The notes beneath the pieces were generated by a model, which saw nothing but the letters and a program-made list of their open reading frames with translations, had not been told where the DNA came from and ran no database searches. This document shows, one piece after another, positions 1 to 9,028 of a stretch of 64,000 nucleotides of DNA; position 1 is the stretch's first letter, and each line of letters opens with the position of its first letter. The translations under genes were made by a program, and so were the position numbers. The stretch is from DAINRZ01 sp964634885 (GTDB taxonomy: Bacteria; Bacteroidota; Ignavibacteria; Kapaibacteriales; UBA2268). The stretch is taken from positions 44,776-108,775 of the forward strand of contig CAZWLN010000012.1 in NCBI GenBank assembly GCA_964634885.1. The letters run 5' to 3'.

Positions 1-1070
1 GGATTGACAGGCTCCGGAAGCGTTACATAGCCAGCGCTGCCGGTGTTGTCGTCGTACCAGTATTTATAGGCAGTAATTTTATTAGAGGGATTCTCCCACT
101 GAATGCGTCCCGGTACAACGAAGTAATTGCTCATGACAGCGCTCCATTGGCCTTCGCTGTCACGGAACCTGATGTGGAGATAGTGAAGCCCGCTTGTAAG
201 CCCACCACAATCTATTTGTTCCTGAAGGTTGAACACTGTACCGTTGTTTGCCGCCATCAGATGCTTCACGCGGTAGTTCCCGTCAAACCAGTACTCCCAG
301 GCGGCAATGGCATTGTCGGCATTGCCCCAGGGACTTACGTCAGGCACGACAAAGATACTGCTCCGGACGCCGCTCCATTTGTCCTCGCTGTCACGGAACC
401 TGATGTGGAAGAAATGGAGGCCGGTTTTCAGGCTGCTGCAGTCAACAAGGCTGTTAAAATTAAATGACTGCTGATTGTTAGCTGCCGAATACACTTTACC
501 GGCATAATCATCATCAAACCAGTATTCGCTGCCGGTAACTACATTGCTCTCATTGCCCCAGGGACTTGCGTCCGGCACGACAAAGTAACTGCTCCGGACG
601 CCGCTCCACTTGCCCTCGCTGTCCCGGAACCTGATGTGGAAGAAATGGAGGCCGGTTTTCAGGCTGCTGCAGTCAATACGGCTGCTAAAGTTAAATGAAG
701 ACTGGTAGTTTGCTGCCGAATACACTTTGCCGGCATAATCATCATCAAACCAGTATTCGCTGCCGGTAACTACATTGCCTGCATTTTCCCAGGGGGCAGG
801 CCAGGGAACAACAAAGTATGTATATTCAGTATCTCCCCAGTTGTCTTCGTCATACTGCAGCCTGAGGTAAAAGAAATGAAGCCCCTTCGTAAGGCCGGAT
901 ATATCCAGACTGTTCAGGACAGCTTCAATGGAATCGGGCGACTCGTCAGCCACAACATAGGTTTTCGAATTGTCTTTACCGTCGAACCAGTATTCATAGC
1001 CGGTAATCGGCTCGGCACAGGCTAAGTAAGGAAGCAACAGGAAGCTCATTAGTACTATATATTTTTTCAT
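1..1070 (-). CDS. secreted EYWFD-repeat protein (3' end beyond window)
   Basis: The frame is open from an ATG at 1070 to the window edge, so the C-terminus is missing. Residues 1-19 look like a signal peptide (MKKYIVLMSF start, ACA-EP cleavage-like end). The rest is a tandem repeat of about 77 residues (231 bp). Each unit contains EYWFD, a GLHFFHIRFRDSEGKWS core and a YFVVP end. EYWFD-type motifs recur at about 987, 750, 519, 288 and 57, and the two central copies are almost identical in DNA, which suggests recent unit duplication. Such repeats occur in secreted FCB-group proteins; their function is unknown to me. It lies 49 bp downstream of the beta-helix protein on the same strand and is probably co-transcribed with it. 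Confidence 0.8.
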   Translation of the reverse strand, partial: MKKYIVLMSFLLLPYLACAEPITGYEYWFDGKDNSKTYVVADESPDSIEAVLNSLDISGLTKGLHFFYLRLQYDEDNWGDTEYTYFVVPWPAPWENAGNVVTGSEYWFDDDYAGKVYSAANYQSSFNFSSRIDCSSLKTGLHFFHIRFRDSEGKWSGVRSSYFVVPDASPWGNESNVVTGSEYWFDDDYAGKVYSAANNQQSFNFNSLVDCSSLKTGLHFFHIRFRDSEDKWSGVRSSIFVVPDVSPWGNADNAIAAWEYWFDGNYRVKHLMAANNGTVFNLQEQIDCGGLTSGLHYLHIRFRDSEGQWSAVMSNYFVVPGRIQWENPSNKITAYKYWYDDNTGSAGYVTLPEPVN

Positions 1071-1119
1071 AATATACTCCTTAATTTAATATAAGTGAGG
1101 CACAGGAACACATCCCGTG

Positions 1120-2139
1120 CTACTTTGTCTGAGCTTCGACAGTAACATTGACGTTAATTTTTCCGTCAATCAGCTCGTTACCGGCCTGGAAATCTGTGAT
1201 GTGAGGTGTGACAGGTAAAGAGCCATCTTTATAGGGCCAGGCAGTGCCGTAGATGCCCACTTCAGTTCCGTCAGTGGTTACAAATGCCTTTGCAGGGCTG
1301 TCCGGCCTGATATGGTAGTCATTATCATAGCTGAAACCGGGCACAGTGTATGATACGAATACCGTTGCCGGGTCCTGGTTGAACAGGTTGTTGTAGCCGA
1401 AGTTGTCGCCTACGGATTTTGGTATAGGGAAATCGATGCTGTCTGCAAAGACATTATTCATTAATATATTATTGTGGCATTTATAATCTTCATTAAATAG
1501 TCCGTTTGCTGAAAAGAATATACTATTCCTTATCAGGCAATTATTGCATTCACTCAAGACTGCTCTGGCAGAATAGAAAATGCAATGGTCAAATAATACA
1601 TAACCGAACCCTCCTGAAGCATAAACTTCAGAAAAAATACATTTTTCGAATACAGCGCCATTGAATGGGCTTACATAGTGAGTAAAAACTGTCTCTGAAA
1701 ACCTCACATTTGTGGCATTTGGACCGGAAGCGCCACCCATTATACACCTTGAGACATGTATATTATCGACCGGGTTGATGCTGTCACAATAAATATTTAC
1801 GCCATTCAGTTTAATTCCCGTAACCGTACTGTTGCTCGACCCGGCCTTGAAATTCATATTATAGCCGATGTCCGTACGGCCGACAGCGCTCGTATGGTTT
1901 GGGTAATGGCCTGCGCCGTAAAAGTGCAACTCTTTTTCAATGTTAATATCACCACTACAAGGAGAAAAATTACCGGGAATATAAATATTCGCCCCGGGTT
2001 CAGCAGCTTCAACAGCCGTTGGAAGGTTATGGTAATACGATACGTTAGCGCCTTTCTGCACTGTAACTAATTGCATCTGTGAATGGGCCGATGCTGCAAA
2101 AAGGAGAAATAATGCCAGAAGGGGAGCAATTCTTTTCAT
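1120..2139 (-). CDS. secreted right-handed beta-helix protein
   Basis: 339 residues with a clear signal peptide (MKRIAPLLALFLLFAASAHS). The middle (about residues 90-230) has short, poorly conserved strand repeats rich in N, C, I and F, such as VFEKCIFSEV, VLFDHCIFYS and CLIRNSIFFS. This is the pattern of right-handed parallel beta-helix (pectate-lyase-like) proteins. The end has the DYHIRPDSPAK ... GTEVGIYG element that typically closes such helices in Bacteroidota proteins. No catalytic residues could be assigned, so an adhesin or surface role is as likely as polysaccharide lyase activity. It probably forms an operon with the EYWFD-repeat protein downstream. Confidence 0.75.
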   Translation of the reverse strand: MKRIAPLLALFLLFAASAHSQMQLVTVQKGANVSYYHNLPTAVEAAEPGANIYIPGNFSPCSGDINIEKELHFYGAGHYPNHTSAVGRTDIGYNMNFKAGSSNSTVTGIKLNGVNIYCDSINPVDNIHVSRCIMGGASGPNATNVRFSETVFTHYVSPFNGAVFEKCIFSEVYASGGFGYVLFDHCIFYSARAVLSECNNCLIRNSIFFSANGLFNEDYKCHNNILMNNVFADSIDFPIPKSVGDNFGYNNLFNQDPATVFVSYTVPGFSYDNDYHIRPDSPAKAFVTTDGTEVGIYGTAWPYKDGSLPVTPHITDFQAGNELIDGKINVNVTVEAQTK

Positions 2140-2370
2140 AATAAAACTCCAGTTTATTTTTAATTCACCATTTGTAGAGTCTTATAGTATTTATTATGAA
2201 AAAGGTTTCAATAATTCTTTTTCGGGCTGGAATTTTATTTTTTTCCTTATTATAAAAGACATCATTCAGGCAGCATAACAAAAGCCCGTAGTGTATTTGA
2301 ACGAGAATAAACCCTGTATGTATGTCCCTGGAAATACCAAGTCACGTCTGCCGGCAGGGGAGAATCGATC

Positions 2371-4236
2371 TCAGAGCTGGACGATAATCAGTTCCCGGAC
2401 GGATTTGCCGTCTTTGGTGAATTTCACGGCCAAACCGAGGTCGAAGTAATAGCGGTATCTGTCGTCGTCATATATCATGGCGGTTTTATCGATAAACCCG
2501 GCATTGCCGACAATTGTTTCAAACTCTGCCGCAGCCATACCGACAAATAATACCGGCCCCTTGCCCTTATGCTTCTTTTCAAGTATTATCTTCGGGGACT
2601 TCTCGCTAACAAGTTTCACTGCAAATATGAAATCTGTGGTGTAGATTTCGGTTCCCAGGCCTTCGACGTTCAGCTTCACCAGGTTTTGCCCCGGTATTAT
2701 CCTTTGCTCGGTTACGCGGTTTCTGCCTAACCTTGACAGCAATACATCCTTACGGTCCGAGAGGGTGATTACATGCTTTCCTTCAGCCTCAATTTTTACA
2801 ATCTTTTTGTATTGTCCTGCTGACGGATTAGCCTTGAGTCCTGCAATTTCCGGAAGCGGCACGGAGCCGGACTCTGTACAAAGCTCCGAATACTGTGTAT
2901 AGGCAATATCCCACCAGGGAGATTCCGCGTCCGAGTCCATCAGGAATTCAGCCAGGAGCCTTGCTGCTTCCGGCTTCATCTCTTTCCTGCCGCTTCGGAT
3001 GAGCATTTGTGCTTTGTTATACCTCAAAGCACAGTACAATTCAGTGGAACCGGCAGCGGTAACGTTTTGGTGCGTTTCTGCAAATTCCCTTGCAAAACCT
3101 TCAGCTTTACCAATATATGTACTTCCCGTAAAAGGCACACTGTCTGTTTCAGCATACGACAGGCCTGCATTCATATTTATTATTGCTTTACCGAGCTTGT
3201 CGAGAGTAGTGTCGTTTTCGGCAAGTGCAGCAGCCTCCGACAGGTACATAGCGGCTTTGCCGGTGTAAACCTGTGGATTGGGGCTGATGAGGTAGGCCAG
3301 GCCCAGGTTGGCTTTTGCAAGCGTAAGGTCAGGTTTGATTCTCAGCGCCGCCTGGAACTCACCGACGGCAACCCACCACAAGTCCTCGTCGATGCCGCGG
3401 ATTCTGTTCTTCAACGAGGAAGCGCTTTTGTAAAAATTCCCGGAAATGAACAAACCGCAATTAATGTCCCTGAAATTAGCGCTGTCCAATGTTTCGACAT
3501 ACTTCATCAGGGCAGCATAGCCGACGTTAACCATTGCCTCGTAACAGTCGGGAAACTGATCGATTATATAGTGGAAGCAATATATGGCAGCGTCATACTG
3601 GTTAAGCGAGAGAAAAGTAATGCCGTTGTCAAACGCTGCCAGGGAACGCCATATCTCTTTGTTTCCACCGTCGAGCCTTGCAAGCCTTTCACTCCATCCG
3701 GGGTGGCCGGTACTAAGGCTCTCGAAGTCAGATTTTCCCGGTAACAATGAAGATAATTCCTTAACTCCCCTTATTATTTCTTTATATTTATAGCCTGCAT
3801 CAAGGGCAATCTTCAGCCCCAGGCTGTCGGCCTCGAATTCCTCTTCATGGCTTACAGCATTTCTGATCAGCTCTTTGCCGTTCTCTTCAGGGGCAATATG
3901 TCCCAGTTCAATATGTGCCAGTTCATGAGCGAGCATAAACGCCGGCAAATCATTGTTTTGCCCGCTGAAGAATGAATATATCCCCTGGGTCAGGCTAATC
4001 CTGAATCCAAATTTGTCTTTCTGCCCATTGTACGCCACACTGACATTGATCTTCGGCACCGTGTCCGCCGTCAGTTCGACAACCGGAGGCCAGAGGTAGC
4101 CCCTGACAGGGCCGGCCACACTGCACAACTTCTTCATGATGGCCTCCGGAGTCTTCAGGCCATCGGCACCGGACACCGGCCCCGGGCGGAAAAACACCAG
4201 GAAAGCCAGGCAAAGTATATACAGTAGCCTATTCAT
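2371..4236 (-). CDS. M48-family zinc metalloprotease with TPR-like repeats
   Basis: About 621 residues from the ATG at 4236; a TTG at 4245 could add three residues. An N-terminal signal peptide ends near PGPVSGADG. The zinc site HELAHIELGH lies near residues 104-113, and the third ligand is in EFEADSLG about 26 residues later, as in M48 peptidases. The region from about 190 to 450 has helical TPR-like repeats (for example FQAALRIKPDLTLAKANLGLAYL), as in BepA-type periplasmic proteases. The C-terminus is beta-rich and unassigned. The start overlaps the end of the anti-sigma-like gene by 8 bp, so the two are translationally coupled. This suggests the protease belongs to the sigma-factor circuit, but its substrate cannot be read from sequence. 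Confidence 0.85.
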   Translation of the reverse strand: MNRLLYILCLAFLVFFRPGPVSGADGLKTPEAIMKKLCSVAGPVRGYLWPPVVELTADTVPKINVSVAYNGQKDKFGFRISLTQGIYSFFSGQNNDLPAFMLAHELAHIELGHIAPEENGKELIRNAVSHEEEFEADSLGLKIALDAGYKYKEIIRGVKELSSLLPGKSDFESLSTGHPGWSERLARLDGGNKEIWRSLAAFDNGITFLSLNQYDAAIYCFHYIIDQFPDCYEAMVNVGYAALMKYVETLDSANFRDINCGLFISGNFYKSASSLKNRIRGIDEDLWWVAVGEFQAALRIKPDLTLAKANLGLAYLISPNPQVYTGKAAMYLSEAAALAENDTTLDKLGKAIINMNAGLSYAETDSVPFTGSTYIGKAEGFAREFAETHQNVTAAGSTELYCALRYNKAQMLIRSGRKEMKPEAARLLAEFLMDSDAESPWWDIAYTQYSELCTESGSVPLPEIAGLKANPSAGQYKKIVKIEAEGKHVITLSDRKDVLLSRLGRNRVTEQRIIPGQNLVKLNVEGLGTEIYTTDFIFAVKLVSEKSPKIILEKKHKGKGPVLFVGMAAAEFETIVGNAGFIDKTAMIYDDDRYRYYFDLGLAVKFTKDGKSVRELIIVQL

Positions 4237-5032
4237 GTTTTTCAAGCATAGAATAATACCTGGTTTTAATATCTTTCACTATTTGCCGGTAGCCACTGTC
4301 CGTCACCGTCCTCCTGTCCGCAATGTCTTTCGCCTGGCTAAGCCTTAGTTCCCTGACGGCGAGAACAGCCCCTTTACCGGGGTTAACCTTAACTATCAGC
4401 CTGGAGCTTCCCGGCAGGCTGTCGTTGTTGGAATGTGCCTGCCACATCGTTGCAATTCTCATGTTCTGCCTGGTATAGGGCAGTTTCTTCTCTGCCAGTA
4501 CTTTCTCGCATACCGTCAGGAATAATTCTATTAGCGCCGAATCCGTAGGGCGATTCTCCCTGTTCGAATCCAAAAACCCATGATCGCTGTATTTGAGAGG
4601 GATCTGTGCCAGCACCAATGTACCGCTTCCTTTGTTGTCTTCAGTCCTGGCAGTGTCATCCATCAGTTCCGTCGATTGGCGGTTGTCCGCGATGGTGCCG
4701 GGAGACGGTTTATTATTGACGACAGAAGTATGATCCTGGCCAATCCTGTAAACCGACACTACTAATAATCCGGCGGCAATCAGTACCGTTGCGGTTACGG
4801 CTACCGGCCTGAGAATAAATTTCTTAGATCCCGCATGTTGGTTGTCACCCCAAAAATACCTTCCCAGTCTTTCGATGAAGGTCAGCCGGCCGGCCTTCAG
4901 CGAAGTCCGGGCGTCCATAATCCTTTTCACCAGGTGCCTCTGCTCCTCATCCTTAAGTGTATCATCTGCAAGAGAACTGAAGTATTCCCTGAACAGATTG
5001 TCCGTTTCTTCTTTTTCATCAGCCATTTGCAT
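4229..5032 (-). CDS. putative membrane anti-sigma factor
   Basis: 267 residues. Residues 1-74 are charged and helical, and a single membrane segment lies at about 75-96 (ILRPVAVTATVLIAAGLL). A periplasmic part of about 170 residues follows. This topology, with the gene overlapping the ECF sigma gene upstream by 14 bp, is typical of anti-sigma factors. There is no recognisable HxxxCxxC zinc anti-sigma motif, so the assignment rests on topology and position. The start at 5032 fits the overlap; an ATG at 5026 is also possible. Confidence 0.6.
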   Translation of the reverse strand: MQMADEKEETDNLFREYFSSLADDTLKDEEQRHLVKRIMDARTSLKAGRLTFIERLGRYFWGDNQHAGSKKFILRPVAVTATVLIAAGLLVVSVYRIGQDHTSVVNNKPSPGTIADNRQSTELMDDTARTEDNKGSGTLVLAQIPLKYSDHGFLDSNRENRPTDSALIELFLTVCEKVLAEKKLPYTRQNMRIATMWQAHSNNDSLPGSSRLIVKVNPGKGAVLAVRELRLSQAKDIADRRTVTDSGYRQIVKDIKTRYYSMLEKHE

Positions 5033-5651
5033 TCAATCCGTTGAAAATAAGAATAAATATCGTCATGGTGATTGACTCGATTACAGATGAGTATTCCCTG
5101 TTCTTAGTCAATATAGTCTTTAATTTTGACCTTCCGCGAAGGAGCCTGTTCTTTACGTTCTGCCTGCTGGTATTCAGTGTCTCGGCAATTTCATTAATGT
5201 TCAGTTCTGCATAATAGAACAAATACATGCAATTCCTGATATCGCTGTTTTTAATTTTCATAATGGCAGACCTCAGTACGGAACCCAGATCCTCTTTACC
5301 AATATTATCGTCATTATAAGGAATGTTTGCGATGTCACCGGCCTTGTTCACTGTACGGTTCTGCTTCACCCACCTGACGGCTTCCCTTTTTGCAACAGTG
5401 AAAAAGTAACCGTTCAGGTTGCCGTTCTGGCTGTCAATCCTGTTACTGCCTTTCAGCACAAGAAACCATGACTCCTGCAGTATATCCTTTGCTGCCTCCC
5501 TGTCCCCGGTTATCCTGTATATCATTTTGAAAAGCCAGGGGTTTATCATATTAACCAGCTTTTCTATATAATACTCCTTACCTGTTTCCATAAATTTTTC
5601 AAACAGCCATTCCGGCTTATTTTCAAAATCTATGTCCTGTTTCACTTCCAT
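5019..5651 (-). CDS. ECF-type RNA polymerase sigma factor
   Basis: 210 residues. Region 2 is at about 30-100, with the typical DREAAKDILQESW and a GYFFTVAKREAVRWVK segment. Region 4 is at about 125-180, with the helix-turn-helix ELNINEIAETLNTSRQNVKN followed by RLLRGRSKLK. An unusual tail of about 25 residues after region 4 is hydrophobic (SITMTIFILIFNGL). It is encoded partly over the start of the anti-sigma-like gene. It is the first gene of the sigma/anti-sigma/M48 operon. No second copy of its promoter could be recognised to define a regulon. Confidence 0.9.
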   Translation of the reverse strand: MEVKQDIDFENKPEWLFEKFMETGKEYYIEKLVNMINPWLFKMIYRITGDREAAKDILQESWFLVLKGSNRIDSQNGNLNGYFFTVAKREAVRWVKQNRTVNKAGDIANIPYNDDNIGKEDLGSVLRSAIMKIKNSDIRNCMYLFYYAELNINEIAETLNTSRQNVKNRLLRGRSKLKTILTKNREYSSVIESITMTIFILIFNGLNANG

Positions 5652-6116
5652 ATAGTAAAATCCGGCAGATAGGTTTCATTAAATTTATATCAATCAAACA
5701 ATTATTTCAAATATATATAATCTGTTCATTTAAAGCAATTATTTCTAGGCCCATCCACTGCGATATTTTCATAAACCACTGCGTCGTTTCGTCGTGCCAC
5801 TTTCATTATCAGGGACTTAGCAATAATTTTAGGGTAGAAATAATTTGAACAGCCCCGGGTTTTCACCCGGAATAAGAAATCTAACGTTCAGCATTGTTTA
5901 ACCCGGATAATGCGTTAGAAGTTGTAAATATCACATATATAATTGATATATAACAAATTACAGTTTTCCCCTCCTTTGACAAGGAGGGGCCAGGGGTGGT
6001 TGGATATTCTGTGTTTTGGGTTATCTAATGCACAATCCGGGTTTAACATAGCAAATGCTAATATAAATTTTTGTCTCTTCGGCGCGGGAACAGTCGATCC
6101 CGAATCCCGCTCAGGA
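5652..6116. other. repeat-bearing spacer between the ECF operon and the histidine kinase
   Basis: 465 bp without a credible gene; short open frames here have no coding character. It holds the upstream region of the ECF sigma gene and a GC hairpin at 5855-5870 (CCGGGT, TTTC loop, ACCCGG). It also holds the inverted-repeat element at 5895-6048. The rest is AT-rich and shows nothing further to me. Confidence 0.7.
5895..6048. repeat. MITE-like element with 25-bp imperfect terminal inverted repeats
   Basis: The left end (5895-5919) and the right end (6024-6048) are reverse complements over 25 bp with about four mismatches. Both carry AACCCGGAT/ATCCGGGTT and a CTAAYGCA segment. In the middle, 5968-5989 is a perfect 9-bp hairpin (CCCCTCCTT, loop TGAC, AAGGAGGGG) followed by GGGGTGGTT. 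There is no coding capacity. Related end-like sequences appear near 18244-18266 (TTACCCGGACAATG) and 47868 (AACCCGGATAAT). This suggests a dispersed family, possibly a non-autonomous mobile element. No clear target-site duplication was found. Confidence 0.5.
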
Positions 6117-7262
6117 TCAAGCCCCCACAGGTATTTCTGCATAGAAAGTCGTTCCAATGTCGTCAGATGATTCGAACCGGACCGTTCCACCAAGATAGCG
6201 CTCGGTGAGCAGTTTAATGCTGTACGTTCCAAGGCCTCTGCCGTTTCCTTTCGTTGAGAATGAACGCTGGAATATCTGCAGTTTAATGTCATGTGGGATG
6301 ACGGCCTGGTTATGGACAGAAAAAACAACCCTGCCGTCGATCTTTTCAGCAGACAATGTAATCGTGGTCTTTCGCATCGAGGCTTCGAGGGCGTTTTTAA
6401 GCATATTCGACAGCACTCTCCGAAGCAGCGCCGAATCGGCAATCAGTGTCCCGTCCCAGCTTCCTTCGCCGACAACTATTTCCTTGTCAATCGAGACATC
6501 ATGTTTACGATAGATGGCGGCCAGGTCATTCAGCAGTTTAACGGTATTAATCTCCGTTGGATTGGTAACGAGGCTGTTTGACTCGGCAGCAAGGAGCATT
6601 TTCTGTGCTTGTATCTCGCTGATGATGGACTCAGAAACTTCCGACAACAGGCCAAGCAACTCTTCTTTTTCCGAAGGGGGAGAATCCTTAAGCATATAGG
6701 ATATGCCCTTCAGACTCCCGGCAAGGTTAAGGATGTCATGGAAAAATATCCGTTCGAGGACTGACCTGCGCTTCTCGTCGGCAATATCCTTAATAACAAA
6801 AATTGTGAAGCTGATCCCTCGGATGAGAACCGGCGACGCCCAAACCCTGAAATCATAGCTATTGCCGGAAACCGTCTCGGCAATCCTGCATTCGTTTACG
6901 GCTTCGACGCCCTTCAAGCTTTGCATTATCGCATTTACCGCTCCGCAATGTGTACAATGCTCTGAAGTGCCGCAACCGGAACCCGTCCGATAGGCGTTCT
7001 TACACTCCAGGGCCTCGCCGGGCTTCAGGCCCAGCAATTCTTCGTCAGCCCTGCCTAAGTACGCTGCCGCAGTAGAATTGACATAGACAATCTGCCTGTT
7101 CGAATTGAGCATCATCAGCACATCGGGTATTTTATCAAGCAGAACTGCAAATTCAGTATCACTGGTGATAATAGAATTGTCCCTTTCGATCTCTTCGGCA
7201 GTAGAACGCGTTGCAGGTGCGTATTCAGTGTAAGTTTCGTCAAAGGCCGTTTTACTTTCCAT
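6117..7262 (-). CDS. PAS-domain sensor histidine kinase, soluble
   Basis: 381 residues with no membrane segment. A PAS domain spans about 35-160 (IPDVLMMLNSNRQIVYVN). Its loop has four cysteines at 87, 97, 103 and 106 (ALEC ... GCGTSEHCTHCG), a pattern I associate with PAS kinases of anaerobic bacteria and possibly a metal or redox site. The phospho-acceptor is His175 in FFHDILN. The ATPase domain has the N-box NMLKNALEAS (N290) and the G-box GNGRGLGTYSIKLL near 339-352. No response regulator is adjacent on either side, so this is an orphan kinase. Its signal is unknown; the cysteine cluster points to redox or a bound cofactor. Confidence 0.88.
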   Translation of the reverse strand: MESKTAFDETYTEYAPATRSTAEEIERDNSIITSDTEFAVLLDKIPDVLMMLNSNRQIVYVNSTAAAYLGRADEELLGLKPGEALECKNAYRTGSGCGTSEHCTHCGAVNAIMQSLKGVEAVNECRIAETVSGNSYDFRVWASPVLIRGISFTIFVIKDIADEKRRSVLERIFFHDILNLAGSLKGISYMLKDSPPSEKEELLGLLSEVSESIISEIQAQKMLLAAESNSLVTNPTEINTVKLLNDLAAIYRKHDVSIDKEIVVGEGSWDGTLIADSALLRRVLSNMLKNALEASMRKTTITLSAEKIDGRVVFSVHNQAVIPHDIKLQIFQRSFSTKGNGRGLGTYSIKLLTERYLGGTVRFESSDDIGTTFYAEIPVGA

Positions 7263-7408
7263 AATTCAATCTTTATAATAATAGATATATATTTACAAAG
7301 ATTATCGTAAGGATAAATGAATAGTTTAATTAAATACTATCAATAATTAGAATCGTTTCTAATTATTGAACTATTATCATTGTCAGCTAAAAGACTCAGA
7401 AAAGTCCG

Positions 7409-9028
7409 TTACTCCACCCTGATACCGTAGATATAGGGCCCGCGCGAGCCTACGACAATCATATTGTCGAAAACGGCGGGAGTTGCTTCTATGTTGTAAC
7501 CAAGCGACAGTTTGTCGAGGACGGCGCCGTTCTTTGGGTCCATGAGCAGGACGTCGCCAATGGAATTGCACAGGACCATATATGTCTTTCCGCTCTCGCT
7601 GCTCAGAAGCACAGGCGAGGACCAGGCGTATGCCTTCAGGATAACCTTCCAGATTTCGTTGCCGGTTTTCTTGTCCAGAGCAACGAGCAGTCCCCTGCCG
7701 ATAATTTCATACTGTGAGATAGAAAAGATCACCATGTTTGAAATATCGCCTTTACCGACAGCGTTTGTACTCAGCATTCCCCCGTCAATCAGGTATGGCA
7801 GCGCCTTGGACATACATTTGTAAGACTTCTGCCATAGGGTTTTCCCGTCGAATCCGTTAACTTTCCTTACGGTTGCCATTCCTTCTTTACCCTGTTTGTC
7901 AACTTCGCAGCCACAGTACAACATCGGGACATTGCCTTCCTCCTCGACGGTAACGGAAGCGTCGGTATCGTCGCCCGTGCCGGCCAGCCACAAGGGCTGC
8001 AGGGTTTGCAGGTCAAAAGCCTGCAAATTGCCGTTGTTGTCGGCAAAGTAAACAATGTTCCTGTATTGTGCAACGGAGTTTTCAATGCCCAAGTGTGAGA
8101 GTACCATCCCCTTCGTTTTATATTTATACTTCAGAGCTTTGGGATTCACCGTAAACTTCGATTTGCCCGGCTCAAAGACTGTGTTGAGTTTATACATGTA
8201 CAAGAGGCCGTTTTCACCACCCAGAACGAAGCAGTCGTTAAGCCTGTTGAACAGTGCCGAACCGTCGAAGGCTCCCCAGCGGCGGTAGCAGTGGGGATCG
8301 ATCCCGGATTTGAAGTACATCACAGACTGGTCGATGAGGTTGATGAGCCTGAAACCAATCTTGTCGGTCGGCAGCCCCTGGCCTGTGTAAAGCAGTGGAT
8401 AGCCACGGGGATCGACAGAGACACTGCCCTTGGCAGGCGCGTGCAATTTCAACGGAGGCCTGCTTTCTTTACCGGTCAACAGGTCGAGGAAGAAGATATT
8501 GCCGTTTAGCGAAGCCTGTATTACCTCAGTAAAATTCTCCTTATTCTTCATTTCCGGGTTGAGGTTCATCAGGCGCCTCACCTGCGGCGCCCAGCGGACA
8601 ATTGCCGGCTGGCCCGTCCAACCGGTGGCTCCCTGCCAGTGTCCCGTGTCCGACCGCACATGATAGGACCATACTTTTTTTAATTTAGCAGATTTAATAT
8701 CCCTGCTGCCCCAGGTTCCACCTGTCCTGGTACTGTTGCCCCTGAAAGTCATCACACCGGCAACATCCTGGTATTCCGCCGGCTGGGCGTGGTTGATGGC
8801 TTTCCATTGTTCGGCGCTGAATCCCGAATCGGCGATTATCTTATATTCCAGGTTTGCTAAAGAGGCTTTGACCGGTTCAATCTTCATTATCTCCTGCCTG
8901 TCGGCTTCCTGCTTTTTCGTCTGTTCCTGCCCTTCACCGGGGCCTTCCTTTTCCCGGCAGGACCAGAGGAAGGCGGTTAATACCACCGTCAGCAGTATAT
9001 CAGATATATGTATTATCGTTTTTCTCAT
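7409..9028 (-). CDS. PQQ-like beta-propeller lipoprotein
   Basis: 539 residues. The N-terminus is a lipoprotein signal (hydrophobic run to AFLWSC, lipobox cysteine near residue 24), followed by a charged E/K/Q linker. The body has blade repeats of the PQQ/quinoprotein type (NGNLQAFDLQTLQPLW, GLLVALDKKTGNEIWKV, IGDVLLMDPKNGAVLDKL). The FRGNSTRTGG segment near residue 95 is common at the start of BamB-like outer-membrane propellers. It is not an alcohol dehydrogenase, because the usual cofactor residues and disulfide are not evident. It sits alone between the kinase and queF, separated from the kinase by 146 bp. Its role, whether scaffolding, substrate binding or sensing, is open. Confidence 0.82.
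   Translation of the reverse strand: MRKTIIHISDILLTVVLTAFLWSCREKEGPGEGQEQTKKQEADRQEIMKIEPVKASLANLEYKIIADSGFSAEQWKAINHAQPAEYQDVAGVMTFRGNSTRTGGTWGSRDIKSAKLKKVWSYHVRSDTGHWQGATGWTGQPAIVRWAPQVRRLMNLNPEMKNKENFTEVIQASLNGNIFFLDLLTGKESRPPLKLHAPAKGSVSVDPRGYPLLYTGQGLPTDKIGFRLINLIDQSVMYFKSGIDPHCYRRWGAFDGSALFNRLNDCFVLGGENGLLYMYKLNTVFEPGKSKFTVNPKALKYKYKTKGMVLSHLGIENSVAQYRNIVYFADNNGNLQAFDLQTLQPLWLAGTGDDTDASVTVEEEGNVPMLYCGCEVDKQGKEGMATVRKVNGFDGKTLWQKSYKCMSKALPYLIDGGMLSTNAVGKGDISNMVIFSISQYEIIGRGLLVALDKKTGNEIWKVILKAYAWSSPVLLSSESGKTYMVLCNSIGDVLLMDPKNGAVLDKLSLGYNIEATPAVFDNMIVVGSRGPYIYGIRVE

Noticed and set aside
147..467. Open frame on the plus strand in the EYWFD repeat region
   Set aside because: It is the antisense reading of a repetitive gene; the minus strand gives a signal peptide and regular protein repeats.
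5915..6442. Open frame covering the repeat element and the 3' end of the kinase gene
   Set aside because: It crosses the hairpin element and lies antisense or out of frame to a well-supported kinase; no family features.
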